Below, in pieces: positions 47,663-58,640 of a DNA stretch of 64,000 nt (positions are counted from its first letter, which is position 1; each line of letters opens with the position of its first letter). Origin of the DNA: Sinotaia quadrata. Its lineage: Eukaryota > Mollusca > Gastropoda > Architaenioglossa > Viviparidae. The stretch lies in assembly GCA_028829895.1 (NCBI GenBank), contig CM054182.1:14342001-14406000 (forward strand), given 5' to 3'. The notes beneath the pieces are model-generated. The model did not search any database. It had not been told where the DNA came from and saw only the letters and a list, made by a program, of their open reading frames with translations. A program made the translations under genes and the position numbers.

Positions 47663-49219
47663 TCATGGCACCGCAGCAGCTCCAAGTCTTTGCCCATACA
47701 AAGAATATGGGGAATAATAATGTCCCACTGTTGGAAGTCCCTGGGCTGAAGTGACAGGTGGGGCCACAGCACCTAAGTGCGATTTGTAGGGGTGATATCT
47801 GTTTGCACTCAACAGGGAGCTAACTGGACTCAGGCTGGTTGGATATGACCTTCGCAGTGAATTTGGGCTGAGTGGTCCCCCTGGATAGTGACTGTGACAA
47901 TTGGCAGCTGCTGCAGCAGCAAGGCTTGGATGCAAACCCAGAGCAGTGTAGCTGGCAGCTAGTGAAGATGCTTCCATGCCAGCAGTGTGAGTTCGCAAGT
48001 GCTGCAGCAACTCTTCTGATGTGGAGAAACGCTTGCCACAATACTCACTTCCAGCCACCCAACTACACACATATGGCAAACCCTGATGTGCAGCAAGTGG
48101 GTATAGAGAGTGTAGTGATGACAACCCTGAAATGGCACTTGAATAAGATGCAGAAGACATAGGTGGCAGAATAGGCAAAGAGGCTGCCCCAAGTCCAGCT
48201 AGACTAGCACTACTCAGGCTCATGAGAGACTTCTCATGGGCACACTGCGAACAACCTGGAGCATTGCATGTACTGGAAAGGTGCGAGTTTTGCAGTGTGA
48301 GCTGACAGTTCGTACAATATGGATCACGGCAGACAGGTACTAAAGTAGTGGCACCTGAAGGTGTCCTAACACGAGCATATGCTACATAGGGAGATAACGC
48401 TGAACTGCTGGAGCCAGCTTTCAGAGCTGAGGATTGGGCAGCAGCAGCAGCGGCAGCAGCTGCTGCTGCTGATAGTGAAGTCAATCCTGAGTGTGCAGCC
48501 AAAGCGTTGTGGTAACTCTGCATAGTTGGGTCTACAGAAAGTCCTGGCATAAGGGACAAATGTGGGTATGCAGCAGCTAGCGGATGAGCAGAAGTAAAGC
48601 CAGGTAACAAGGAGGGATGTGCAACAGAAGGCTTGGGAAGTCCAGTAAATGAGGTGTGAGCAGGTGGTGCAACTGGTTTACTGCTTACAGGGGAAGCAGA
48701 GGCAGAGTGTCGTGTTACACTGACAGATGATGTAGGTGTGTCATTATAGTCATTTCCATCTCCACGAGCACTACCACTTCGAGATGCAGACCTCTGCCCA
48801 TTGGAGCTCGCAGTACTGACTGGACGAGCACTTGTACTACTACTGAGGATATTGTGAGTAGAAGCTGAGGATGTTGACAAACTATGGCTAGATGACTCAG
48901 AGGCAGTAGATTTGCTACTAATAGCGTGATTATCATTTGATGACTGTCCCTTTTCATTCCCTGAAATGGGCACTAGAGGGGGAATTTCCTTAGGAGGCAC
49001 AGTACGAAAACCAGGCTTTGAATCTCGGCCTGAGTCGCTGGCACCCTTGCTGCCTCTAGAGGATGGCCGTTTGAGTGAGTCTTGTTCAAGCTTGCTGTCG
49101 GCTGCATCTTTCTCCTTCTTGTCTAGTGGTGGAATGATAGACTTTGATGGAGACGGGTCTTTACCAATGCTGCTACATGTTTGAGCCAACAATGCCAGTG
49201 GACTTTTCTTAGCGTCCAG
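47663..49219 (-). CDS. NET-family zinc-finger transcriptional regulator (ZNF503/ZNF703/elbow/noc-like), coding exon 2
   Basis: This exon encodes residues 22-539 of a 539-residue nuclear regulator. NET proteins are mostly transcriptional co-repressors in limb, eye, trachea and hindbrain patterning (family knowledge). The exon opens with the Sp motif, LDAKKSPLALLAQTC (22-36), shared with Sp/buttonhead-type factors. A Ser-rich linker (about 113-206) and an 11-Ala run (272-282) follow. Two C-x4-C-x2-C units come next (C318/C323/C326 and C339/C344/C347, then H349). The single finger is atypical, C-x8-C-x12-H-x3-H (C406, C415, H428, H432). The tail has RYHPY (495-499) and YYSPYSLYGQRL (522-533), close to the vertebrate C-terminus as I recall it. 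The open frame extends 5 codons above the exon, but those codons are intron: TTGTGCAG precedes the CTG for L22. The stop is TGA at 47663..47665. The length suits fly elbow/noc and is slightly shorter than the vertebrate proteins. The FKPY Groucho motif is not seen. Family assignment is near certain; I cannot tell whether this is the only paralogue. Confidence 0.95.
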   Translation of the reverse strand: MDAKKSPLALLAQTCSSIGKDPSPSKSIIPPLDKKEKDAADSKLEQDSLKRPSSRGSKGASDSGRDSKPGFRTVPPKEIPPLVPISGNEKGQSSNDNHAISSKSTASESSSHSLSTSSASTHNILSSSTSARPVSTASSNGQRSASRSGSARGDGNDYNDTPTSSVSVTRHSASASPVSSKPVAPPAHTSFTGLPKPSVAHPSLLPGFTSAHPLAAAYPHLSLMPGLSVDPTMQSYHNALAAHSGLTSLSAAAAAAAAAAAQSSALKAGSSSSALSPYVAYARVRTPSGATTLVPVCRDPYCTNCQLTLQNSHLSSTCNAPGCSQCAHEKSLMSLSSASLAGLGAASLPILPPMSSASYSSAISGLSSLHSLYPLAAHQGLPYVCSWVAGSEYCGKRFSTSEELLQHLRTHTAGMEASSLAASYTALGLHPSLAAAAAANCHSHYPGGPLSPNSLRRSYPTSLSPVSSLLSANRYHPYKSHLGAVAPPVTSAQGLPTVGHYYSPYSLYGQRLGAAAVP

Positions 49220-49408
49220 CTGCACAAGAAACAAAACAGTTCATTAACACAATTCACAAATTACAGAATTAACAATAAACACATCCTGATATTCTATAAG
49301 TCTATCCTTAGCTCTCCCTCTTTCTCTGTCTATCTATAATCCTATCTTAGGTATCTCTCTCTCTATCAGTCTCCATCTATAACTATCTTTAGTTAGAATC
49401 TCTCTCCT

Positions 49409-49580
49409 ATCCTACATGAAGTTATTTGCTGACTATTGTAATTGTTTTCCGATGTATCTTGTCTACATGAATGTCATCCATGTGGCACTATTATTCACTC
49501 TAGCAGCTAGAAGATGGAATGAAAACCCAACTTTACTCCAGTTAAACGTGCACTGGAGACAAGAACACAATGAAGTTAAC
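49409..49580. repeat. Dispersed repeat R2, copy 1 (intronic)
   Basis: About 170 bp, clearly similar in direct orientation to 52112..52300. The best shared block is CTTTACTCCAGTTAAACGTG followed by CAATGGAGACA-like sequence and AACACAATGAAGTTAA. No terminal repeats are seen, so its class is unknown. Confidence 0.75.
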
Positions 49581-51119
49581 TAAATATTGTGCCTAAATAT
49601 GTGATGGTAACAAGAAGTGTTTAAATTCCATTAAACAGTTGAAAATGTACAAAGTACACAAATAAAAATATTTCCATTTTATTCTTATAATAAGCCATCC
49701 ATTTCCTGTAAAGGTATTCATTCAAAAATTTTGAATACAAATTCAACAAATGGATACCCACTTGCTGAACAAATGAAATTTATGGGTTTTATTACATGTA
49801 AAGAATATTAATTTAGAAGCAAATGCATGATTAGAAAAGAAATCACTAATTTAACACTATAAATTAAACAATTTTCTACAATGATTGCAAACAATAAAAA
49901 ACACAAGTATATAATACCATTAGAGGTAAACATACACATTTTATAACCAGAACAGTAGTTATATTTGGGCAATAAAACTTAAAAGCATATCAGTTAGGTG
50001 GGAAAAAATCTCTTGTAATGAAGACTTGCTAACATATAGGGAAAATGTATATAAGAATTATTAGTAACATCACTCCAAAATAAATCAGTACACAAATCAT
50101 TATTAGTAAATAGCACTCCCTCAAATAAAGTTTACAATCATTATTATTAATAGCACTCTCCAAAATAAACAAGTATGCAAATCATTAATAGTAATATCAC
50201 AATGGATCCCCACAAAACTCTGGGCCCTTAAAAAGCAGCTATAAGATTTTTTTAAAGTTTATTCAATTGATGTATATTGTCTGGGCTCTTTTTAATGCGT
50301 TTAAAGCAATATTTAAAAGTTATTGTCTGTACTCAGTTGTAGTTTAGGTAGGTGATTATCTTATTATTAAATGCTTTTATTATATACATACACAAAATAT
50401 TCATTCACACATTTTTTTGAACACGTGGGTGATTTGATCCCCCCCCCCTAAAATATTATACAATCTATACTATTACTTTTTACTATACATAAGCTTAAAG
50501 GGAATACATTATATTTCATGTAATACCGTAATATAAAATAGTAAAACCAATTACCAAATTCTCTACTGATGCACACATGTTTAGCATTTGCAAATTCACA
50601 AACCTTGAATTATAAACTTTAGCACTGAATAATCAGATTAATGAATATTTGGGGGGAAGGTAAGCCTGTAGGCTATATCATATTCATAATAATGTAAATA
50701 TGTCACCAAGAACTAACAAAATACAGTTCTGTTAAATTAAGTGTAATATTTAATGCTGAAAAACTGTCACCAACAGGAAGCTTTCAGGTGCTATGGCAAC
50801 TTGGGATTTGTCATTGTACACACAGAGCACAAAAAATGGTGACTATGGTGATAATTTCATCACCCTGCTTTTATCACATTTACTGTTAGCGTTACTAGAA
50901 TTGTGCAGGTTGAAAAATGCATAGTTTGTAATATTTTTAATTACCACGTACTATCACTATCACTTGAAATCTGAGCCTCGGAGTGAATGACTTAGGTGGA
51001 ACTATGTAGGTAGGTATTATTAAAAAAAATTATTTTTTCCAGTGGATGCCGAAAGCATTGTAATAGATTACTACAGGTAGGCCTATATGTCAACAGTGAT
51101 TTCGTCACATACACATACT

Positions 51120-51690
51120 GTACATTTAATGAACGAACATCTGATTGGATTTTGGTTTTCTTCCTGATAGCAAAAGCAAATCTGGGATCAGTCACGAAGC
51201 TGACAGACTACATATTTGCCACTCCTATTTTTCTTTCAAATATGATCACCTGCCCAAACACGGCACTGGTATATGGCCGCCAGCAGGACTAGAGGCGCCG
51301 AACGCTGTTTACACGTTGTGTTGCGACAGGCGCCCTGTAGTGCAAGCCCACAGGCTGCAAACATGTCTGTTGATGCGGCCATGTTTACTCGCAACCCTTC
51401 ACTTCAGCGGACCAGCCATGACAGCGCACTTTGTCACACTCACTCAAAACACTGGGAAAGTTCCATGGGCAGATTAAAGGGAAACCGACAAAGCGGAAAT
51501 CAAAGAAAGAGGCTTTGGGAAAAAGCTGAACAGCGAGGCCAAACAAAGCTAATCATTCCCGCTAATGCCGACCATTTGCTCCTGTCCGCCTGTGACCATA
51601 TTGATCGGATCGATCAACTCTTGCAATGGTACAGGCAGCATGTGTTCAGTGTCTGCATGTGTAAATGATTGCCACGTCTGGCCTGTGTTG
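51120..51690. other. Unique GC-richer intronic segment, candidate enhancer
   Basis: The sequence is balanced in composition and free of repeats in an AT-rich intron. It contains homeodomain-like GCTAATCATT and GATC-rich motifs near 51600. An open frame of 131 codons crosses it (51273..51668, plus) but shows no family I recognise. Either a conserved non-coding element or an unrecognised small exon is possible. Confidence 0.35.
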
Positions 51691-52009
51691 TCTGTGCAGA
51701 GACTGCGCTTTGTACATGTGCGCTAACAATTATAGGTAAGGTCTTTATAGTGTCATCTGCTGGCTCGTGTAACATCCTGTTTAGTGTGTAACATCCTGTT
51801 TTGTCTATACTCCGTTTGCGTAGCGTATTTACCGTGTGTTCTATAAAGTTGTTTATGTAGAATATACGTCCCCAAATTTGTACAAATGTGTGTACAGACT
51901 ACAATACTCTGTAGAGTCTATTCTAAATGGATTGGCTGAGGAAAGATCAAAATGCAGCCTGACGTTCTGCATCAACCTTCTGAGTGATACTCGCATGCCT
52001 TTCCTGTCG

Positions 52010-52300
52010 TACACGAAGTTATCTGTAGACTACAGCAAGTGTTTTTGCAGTGAGTGTATCCTGTCCTGACATGAATCTATTTGCTGATTAGTAATTGTTT
52101 TCTGAGTGTATTCTGCCCTACATGAAGCTATTTGCTGGCTGTAGTAATTGCTTTATGAGCGTAGGCCCATCTTGTCTACACTAAGTCATCCCATTATAAT
52201 AGGAGTTATATTTATTCACTCTGGCGTCTACAAGATAGACTGAAAACCTAGCTTTACTCCAGTTAAACGTGCAATGGAGACAGAACACAATGAAGTTAAA
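52010..52300. repeat. Dispersed repeat R2, copy 2, with internal tandem copies
   Basis: Similar to 49409..49580 from about 52112 on. Its left part repeats a unit of about 50 bp three times imperfectly (ACATGAA.CTATTTGCTG...TAATTG), so the copy has grown at that end. Confidence 0.7.
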
Positions 52301-53130
52301 TGAACGTTTTTTATTTAATGATGTCAGCAGAAAGTGTTTCCCTACATGACGTCAGCCGAAAGCCTTTACATCTGCGTATATGCAACCACCACCCACTCAA
52401 AGGCTGAAAGTGGAATTACCCTGTAAGGCTTGTAAGCTTTCAAATGTGCACGGTCTTTAAGCGTTTCATAAATCCTTTGTCCCATAAATTATTGCATACC
52501 TGTCTTTAAAATAACAAATAATAAACATGCTTTACAAAATAAATGTTGACACATATTTGAAACAGAAATAATATGTCACTACCTTTAATTTCCAGACAGA
52601 ATACGGGTAATTAGTCAAGATAACAAGTATCCACCTAGTTTTGCATGTACACAACAAAAATAACATCACTTACATAGGTGTCGTTATAATTACCTACTAA
52701 GAGCATAAGTAGTGTTTACAGTACTCCTATTAAAAAAGTTATAGTGTGTCATACTGGTAGTGTTTAGGTAAATATTACTAGAAAAGTAGGCCTACAGGTA
52801 ATACTAAGACGTAGGTACTGGCAGTGTTTAGATAAATCATAAAAAAAGTACAGGCAATAACACCGAGTAAGGCAGGTATTGGTAATGTTTGCACCAATCA
52901 CAGGAGTGTGATGAGAGGCTTTGGTATCTTTTCAAACAATAAAATATGAGAGAAAAACTCTTGATATTTCAAAGGTAAGAGTACTGAGTAAATAAGTATA
53001 TGATTGAAAGTCTCAACATTCCAAAGGTAAGACTCAGAGCAGTGAGTAAAACAGTGAAGTCTGCAAGAGACATTTATTAATCAGCTAGTGTATCACTGTG
53101 AAAGGCTTTTGCAAGCTGCTTTGAAAATAA
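52301..53130. other. Intron sequence without recognised feature
   Basis: Unique AT-rich sequence. A consensus CRE octamer TGACGTCA lies at 52347..52354. Some weak repetition of AGTACTG/GTAATACT-like words occurs around 52690-53050. Confidence 0.4.
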
Positions 53131-53260
53131 GCTATTTCTCTGATACTTTACTGATGTTGCCTCATCGCTCTTTACAACCAGTCACTTAAGTGACACTTTA
53201 CTGATGTTAGTTTGTTACAACCCAGTCATTTTTGTGACACTCTACTGGTGTTGGCCTCAT
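53130..53260. repeat. Short tandem repeat, about 50 bp x 2.5
   Basis: Imperfect copies of ACTTTACTGATGTTG... followed by CAACCAGTCA and a TGACAC block. Confidence 0.6.
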
Positions 53261-53949
53261 TGTTCACTATAACAATATAAATAAACATTCCCAAGTTACT
53301 TCAAATAGAGAGTAGTGCTCCCTCCTTCCCTCCCCTACATTAGGCTATAGGCACATAATAATAATACACTCATTTCGTCTATCTCCAAGTCACTCAAAAT
53401 ACAGATAAGACACCCCGACCCCAGTATGAAATTACAAACAGAATCTTATCCGAATACAAATGCAAATACATATAGGCCTACTGAGTAACGGCCCCAAGCC
53501 ATATGAAGTCATTATTTACACTCCTATCCGCATATCACCCCCAACATCACATCCCAAGCACTGAATACGCAGGCAAGTTTTATAAAAACGTTAATGTACA
53601 AGGCATTTTAATAAAATGCAGACTATAAGTATAATAGTACCATGTATGTAGGCTACTGATAAAATCCATAACGTTTAGAAGAAATGGTATGACAAGAAGT
53701 AAAACAGGGTCCTTATATCCAAAAGTACTATTAAAAATGGTGACAGTGTCCAAATAATACACACACGGAATAGGTTTATAAACCAAGCAGACGAGATTAT
53801 ATGTGTTAAATAAACACAGTCTAACTGATTTCGGAGTTTTGGCGCATTTTCAGTTTATGTTCTCAGTGGAGGGAGGTGTGAATGACTAAAACTTTTCGGT
53901 GTAAAGAGCACAAATCCATATGAGTAGTAGTAAAACATCCAAAGGCAAG

Positions 53950-54205
53950 CACCACAAAGCCAGTGAGTAGACTAGTTTTTAGTTTTCATACAGTCAAACG
54001 GGCAAGAGAGCCAAGCCAGTGAGTAGACTATAAAGTTTTAACACAATCAAACGGGCAGGAGAACCAAGCCAGTGAGTAGACTAGTTTTTTAGTTTTAATA
54101 TACAGTCAAGCGGCAGGAGAGCCAAGCCAGTGAGTAGACTAGTTTTTAGTTTTAATACAATCAAACGGGCAGGAGAACCAAGCCAGTGAGTAGAAGACTA
54201 GAGGT
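53950..54205. repeat. Minisatellite, about 55 bp x 4-5, in the intron near exon 1
   Basis: Copies of AAGCCAGTGAGTAGACTAGT... then TTTTAATACAATCAAACGGG. It is the largest array inside the gene and lies about 500 bp from the splice donor. Confidence 0.85.
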
Positions 54206-54719
54206 AACAGGACAGACAAACGTCAGCAATAGTCACACATACCAAAAAAAAAAAAACCCTTAAAACAAGACGAAAATTAATAAAAGTAAGCAAGTTTTCA
54301 TAACTACATAGCGACAAGACAGTGCGCGTGCACAAATTTCGCGGGAAACGTTTCCGGCTTGCGCCCATCACATCAACTCTTGCCACTAACCGATGATACA
54401 TCGCGGCTTCACAATGACTCATACACGCAGCTCTTAACACCTGCTTGGGGTACTGTCTGTGAAAGGGGTAATGCGCAATGAAAGTGTACAAATCTCAACA
54501 AGAGTAATTAATTTCCAAATAAACTCACGCACATGTATGCACACGATGATGTGAAACTACTAATTATTTTGATCACATGACCCTTGCTCCCTCGAAGCAG
54601 ATTTTTTTTTTAAATGAACGGGGGAAACAAATCGGATATAAAAATAAAACTCGATAAAGTAATCCAAATCTAAATTCCAATGTAAGCTAAATAAAAGCTA
54701 ATAAGCTCAAAGTACGTAC

Positions 54720-54782
54720 CGTGGTGGGCAAGGGCTGAAGATAATCCGGATGGAGGTACTGCGAAACACCCGATGTCAGCAT
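54720..54782 (-). CDS. NET-family regulator, coding exon 1 (21 codons)
   Basis: A 63-base exon encodes MLTSGVSQYLHPDYLQPLPT plus one more Thr. The LHPDYLQPLP block matches the conserved NET segment that directly precedes LDAKKSPLALL, so it completes exon 2. The donor is G|GTACGT and the exon ends on a codon boundary (phase 0), as exon 2 requires. The ATG is at 54782..54780 with G at -3. It is the first in-frame ATG: the frame above it is open for 40 codons back to a TAA but contains no ATG. Arthropod family members also begin near this point, while vertebrate proteins have a longer N-terminus (from memory). Confidence 0.9.
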
Positions 54783-55260
54783 TGCGGATGGTGCAGTGTA
54801 AAGCCTCCAAACTTCAGCGGCTGGATAATACACTTTGTCAGAATACGAAAACTGTTGTAAAACGTAGTTACGACTCCATGACGTGACAGAACAGAATCGA
54901 GCTTACACGTTGGTACACAGATCTGTGAAAGACTACAACGATGAACACAAAGATTCCCGATGTTTAGATGAAGTGCTCAGAGTAATAGGTCCCAGTTGCG
55001 TGAACTCCAAATGACAACTAGCGACTTTCCGAGTTCTCTGAAACATAGCCACTCTCCCAGCTCGTCATGTACTCAACAGAACGACAGCTCTAGCTCGCAG
55101 TAGTCTCAGCCAACAGAATTCCTTGGACGCCTGTCAATCAAACTTCGCACGCTGCGCAGCAGTGGGGTGAAGGGGGTGAAGAGAAGCTAAACGAGTGATC
55201 TTGAAACATGGCGCTCAACGACGGAGACAACACAAGGCAAACCGAAAACACTATGCAGAA
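54783..55260 (-). promoter_or_regulatory. Probable 5' UTR and core promoter of the NET-family gene
   Basis: This lies directly above the start codon on the minus strand. It is mixed in composition, CpG-containing and free of arrays. I see no TATA box that fixes the transcription start. An out-of-frame upstream ATG at 54879 opens a three-codon uORF (ATG GAG TCG TAA, 54868..54879). The start site within this interval is not determined. Confidence 0.5.
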
Positions 55261-55281
55261 TTTAGTAAGAGGAAGCTTTTG

Positions 55282-55405
55282 CCAATGAAATCGTAAATAA
55301 AGGCTGTGCTCTCATTCTTATTGGTTAAACATCTTGTTGGGTGGGTCTGCCGGCGCCTGACTGCTACATTGAATGACACACGCCAATCTTTTCAATCTGA
55401 CCAAT
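55282..55405. promoter_or_regulatory. Cluster of four CCAAT boxes upstream of the NET-family gene
   Basis: CCAAT pentamers lie at 55282, 55383 and 55401 on the plus strand, with an ATTGG (reverse CCAAT) at 55320. All fall about 500-620 bases above the start codon. Such clusters are typical of NF-Y-bound, TATA-less promoters. A CACGTG E-box follows at about 55496. The function is inferred from position and motifs only. Confidence 0.4.
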
Positions 55406-55499
55406 CATCGACGAGTATGGTGATTAGCTGGCTGACTGCCAGGCGACACCTCCTGGCCCAAGCTATCAATCATTTTGACGACTTGCCCGTCAATCACGT

Positions 55500-56450
55500 G
55501 TGATTTATTTCTCGGCGTGCTGTTAATGTACACTTTGTAAATAGGCTTCAAGATGAAAGGGCGCAAAGAGGGGGTGTAAAGAACACATGTGAGCGGGGGT
55601 TCGGGCTGGTGTGTGCGTGCTTGAGGCAAGGAGTTGAGCATTATTGTGGCTGAGGGGTCAAAGCCTAGCTTCTCATCATGTCTGTGAGCACAGTACAACT
55701 TAGGGGAACTGACTTAAAGGAAGGTTTGCGTAGAGTTCATAAGACTGCCAGTGTACTAAGATAGCGAGTATGACCGTGTGTTTGGTCACAGAGGAAAAGC
55801 TAAGGGCTGTTTTGGTCAACGCTTGCAGGCTAGGGTGTAGACAGAAACGAAAGAATGTTGCTGACACTAATAGCGCCAGGAGAAGTTCGGCCTGAGATCA
55901 AAGCTGTGCGCATTATTATTGCAAACGTTATCAATCAATCTAGCACGAGTAAGGGTGTTTGAAAACAGATTGAGAACGACGCGTTGAAAGCCTGACATCT
56001 CGGGCCTGACAGATTGGACAATTACCGCGCCACTTCAAAGCGACCGCCAGGGTGTCTTATCGCCAACAATAAACACACGGCGCAACGTGATATGTGGTCC
56101 TACCCGGGGGCATGTGATCTGGGGCCATGTCATAACACGGTACTATGTGCGACCCCATTACGTGGACTGGGCTTAACTTTAGTTTGGATGTGTATCAAGG
56201 CCTCATTTTTTTTTCTGCCCTCCCAACCCCAATTTACTTTTTTTCCTTATACATTTTAGTTCACCAATTTGAGCTGTCATTTACTAACGATTCTTTATTT
56301 TATTAAACTCAAAAACACTTTCATTCCGTTGGAGCCTTGTACGTAATTTTAAAAGTTTTCTTTATGGGCAAGTTGCTGATTATTCTTAACTCATACTGAG
56401 AGTCTATTTTGTTTTATTTACCTAATATGTGTTTTATATCTGTATGTAGT
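55500..56450. other. Unique upstream region of the NET-family gene
   Basis: GC-balanced, non-repetitive sequence with scattered CpGs. No coding signal is seen. Being next to the promoter, it is a plausible regulatory region. Confidence 0.4.
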
Positions 56451-56454
56451 AAGA

Positions 56455-57035
56455 GTTAGGATATTTGGCTGTTATATACTCTTAATGAGTCTACCAGTTC
56501 AGTTATTGGCTGCTACCTACCTACTCACATTAGGCCCTAAAATTGGTTGTTACCTACTTAATATGTATTCTCATTATGTATCTACCAGCTAAGTTCTTGG
56601 TTGTTACCTACTTAATATGTGTTCTCATTATGTATCTAACAGTTCAGTGCTTGGTGGGTTGGTAGTTAAGCTTTCGATTTATTGTCACAACTAGAACTTT
56701 CTTTGGACATTTCATCTTTAGAAGTTTTCTGTCCTGTAGTCCTCTTGTGGGACTTACCTCCTCTCACTGGTCTCTGGGGAGAGGAAGGTGGCTGTCAATA
56801 TCTACCAGTTCAGTACTTGGCTGTTGCCTCCTTAATATATATTCTTATTATGTATCTACCAATTCAGTACTGACAGTTACCTACTTAATATATATTCTTA
56901 TTATGTATTTACCAGTTCAGTACTTGGCTGTTGCCTCCTTATTATATATTTTTATTATGTGTCTACCACTTCAGTAAATGTTTTTACATGTATATGTTAT
57001 TTGGGTATAAAAACTTAATAGCTGTTTGTAATTAC
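56455..57035. repeat. Degenerate minisatellite, about 55 bp
   Basis: Copies of CTACCAGTTCAGTACTTGGC followed by TGTTACCTACTTAATATGT, interrupted by about 120 bp of other sequence at 56675..56795. Confidence 0.85.
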
Positions 57036-57039
57036 TCAT

Positions 57040-58640
57040 TATTATTTGCTTGTGTCTATTTAATGTATGTTATTTGGCTTGATCGGGTCAGTGTATTTTA
57101 ACTGTATATTCTTGAGTTAAGTATTTACTGTAGTCAATGTATTATTTAGTTGGTCTATTTAATGTAAGTTATTTGGTTTGATCTAGTCAGTGTATTTTAA
57201 CTGTATATTCTTGAGTTAAGTATTTACTGTAGTCAATGTATTATTTAGTTGGTCTATTTAATGTATGTTATTTGGCTTGATCTAGTCAGTGTATTTTAAC
57301 AGTATATTCTTAAGTATTTACTGTAGTCAATGTATTATTTAGTTATCTATTTAATGTATGTTATTTGGCTGTTATCTAGTCAGTTGTATTATTTGATTTT
57401 GTCTTATTTATGTGTATTACTAGGTAGAATCTGTTTTATAAGTATTTTAACTGTATACTCTTTGAGTTCCCTATTTACTGTAGTATATCTGACTGTATCT
57501 AAGTCAGTGTATTATTAGAATGTGCAGTATTTGGCTCTATCTAATCAGTAATTTATTTGGTTGAATCAAGTTTAGTGTGTGTTACTTGGTTGTATCTAGC
57601 CAGTGTATTAATTGTTGTATCAGTTTTACTGTGCACTATTTGGTTGTTGTTGATTTGCTGTATCAGTTTTAGTGTGCAATGTTGTATCTAGCCAGTGTAT
57701 TATTTGTTGTATCAGTTTTAGTGTGTGCTGTTTGGCTGTATCTGTTTAGTGTGCATTATTTGCCTCTATCTGCTCAGGGCATTATTTGGCTCTATCTAGT
57801 ACATTTTTATTTGAGTGCATGTTTAGTGTATGTTATTTAGTTACATCTCTTGTAGCTAAATCTATTCAGTATATGTTATCTGGCTAATTATCATGTAATA
57901 TTATTTCATTATGTCAAGCTATATGTAATATATTCTGTTTAACTATATCTGTGTAATTTGTGCTGTGTTTACTATTTACATTTAGTGTTTTTGTAGTTGT
58001 GTTAATATTGTTACTATATATAGTTTGTGCATTATTTGTCTGTTTACATTTAGTGTTATTAAACTTGTCTGTTTTTATTGTTGTTGCTATATTTACACAG
58101 TAGTTATGTTTGGTATTTGGTTATATCACCATAATATGTACTAAATTTGTCCCTTTTGTTGATTTGGGTTTGTGTCTGCTACCCAAATTCATTGATTTAG
58201 GAGATGGGTGCAGGCATGCATGTACATGTGCACACACAAACTTTTTATGCCTAGAGAGCCAATAGCCTGCTTTGACAGTAATCAGTTGTCAAAAACTCTT
58301 TAACATTAGCAACCAGTAGCACATGGGACCTGATTTATTTTCACATCCAGTGAAAGAGTGACCTTGAACTAGTATGACTCTATGAGCTCCATAAATTTTT
58401 CCCTAAGTTTTGGATATGCATATACCTAGATAGTATCTTATTTGTTTATATTTAGGTAAAGCAAATTATTTGGATATACACATTTATATTTGGGACTGTA
58501 TTATTTGCATGCATGTAGATATTGTTTACTGATATAAATATTTGGTTATCACACTGTATTCAGATAATGCACATTACATCTAGATAATGTGTGTTAGCTT
58601 ATATCCTGATAATGTTGATTGGCTCTTACCTAGGTGCTGT
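57040..58640. repeat. Tandem repeat, about 96-98 bp x 3, grading into a decayed array
   Basis: CTATTTAATGTATGTTATTT followed by GGCTTGATCTAGTCAGTG three times to 57375. From there to about 58640 shorter TATTTGGCTGTATCTAG.CAGTGTATTA units recur with increasing divergence. Confidence 0.8.

Larger units (their letters stand above)
49220..54719 (-). other. Intron of the NET-family gene (5,500 bp)
   Basis: On the minus strand the intron begins GTACGTACTT and ends in a T-rich tract, TTTGTTTCTTGTGCAG. It lies exactly between PLPTT and LDAKKS. I recall the vertebrate orthologues as two-exon genes split near the same place. It holds an R2 repeat pair, a unique GC-richer segment (51.1-51.7 kb) and one sizeable minisatellite near the donor (53.95-54.2 kb). 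Confidence 0.9.

Noticed and set aside
47820..48192. Open frames antisense to, or in other frames of, the NET-family exon (73-96 codons)
   Set aside because: They are shadows of the GC-richer coding exon; only the 518-codon frame shows family motifs.
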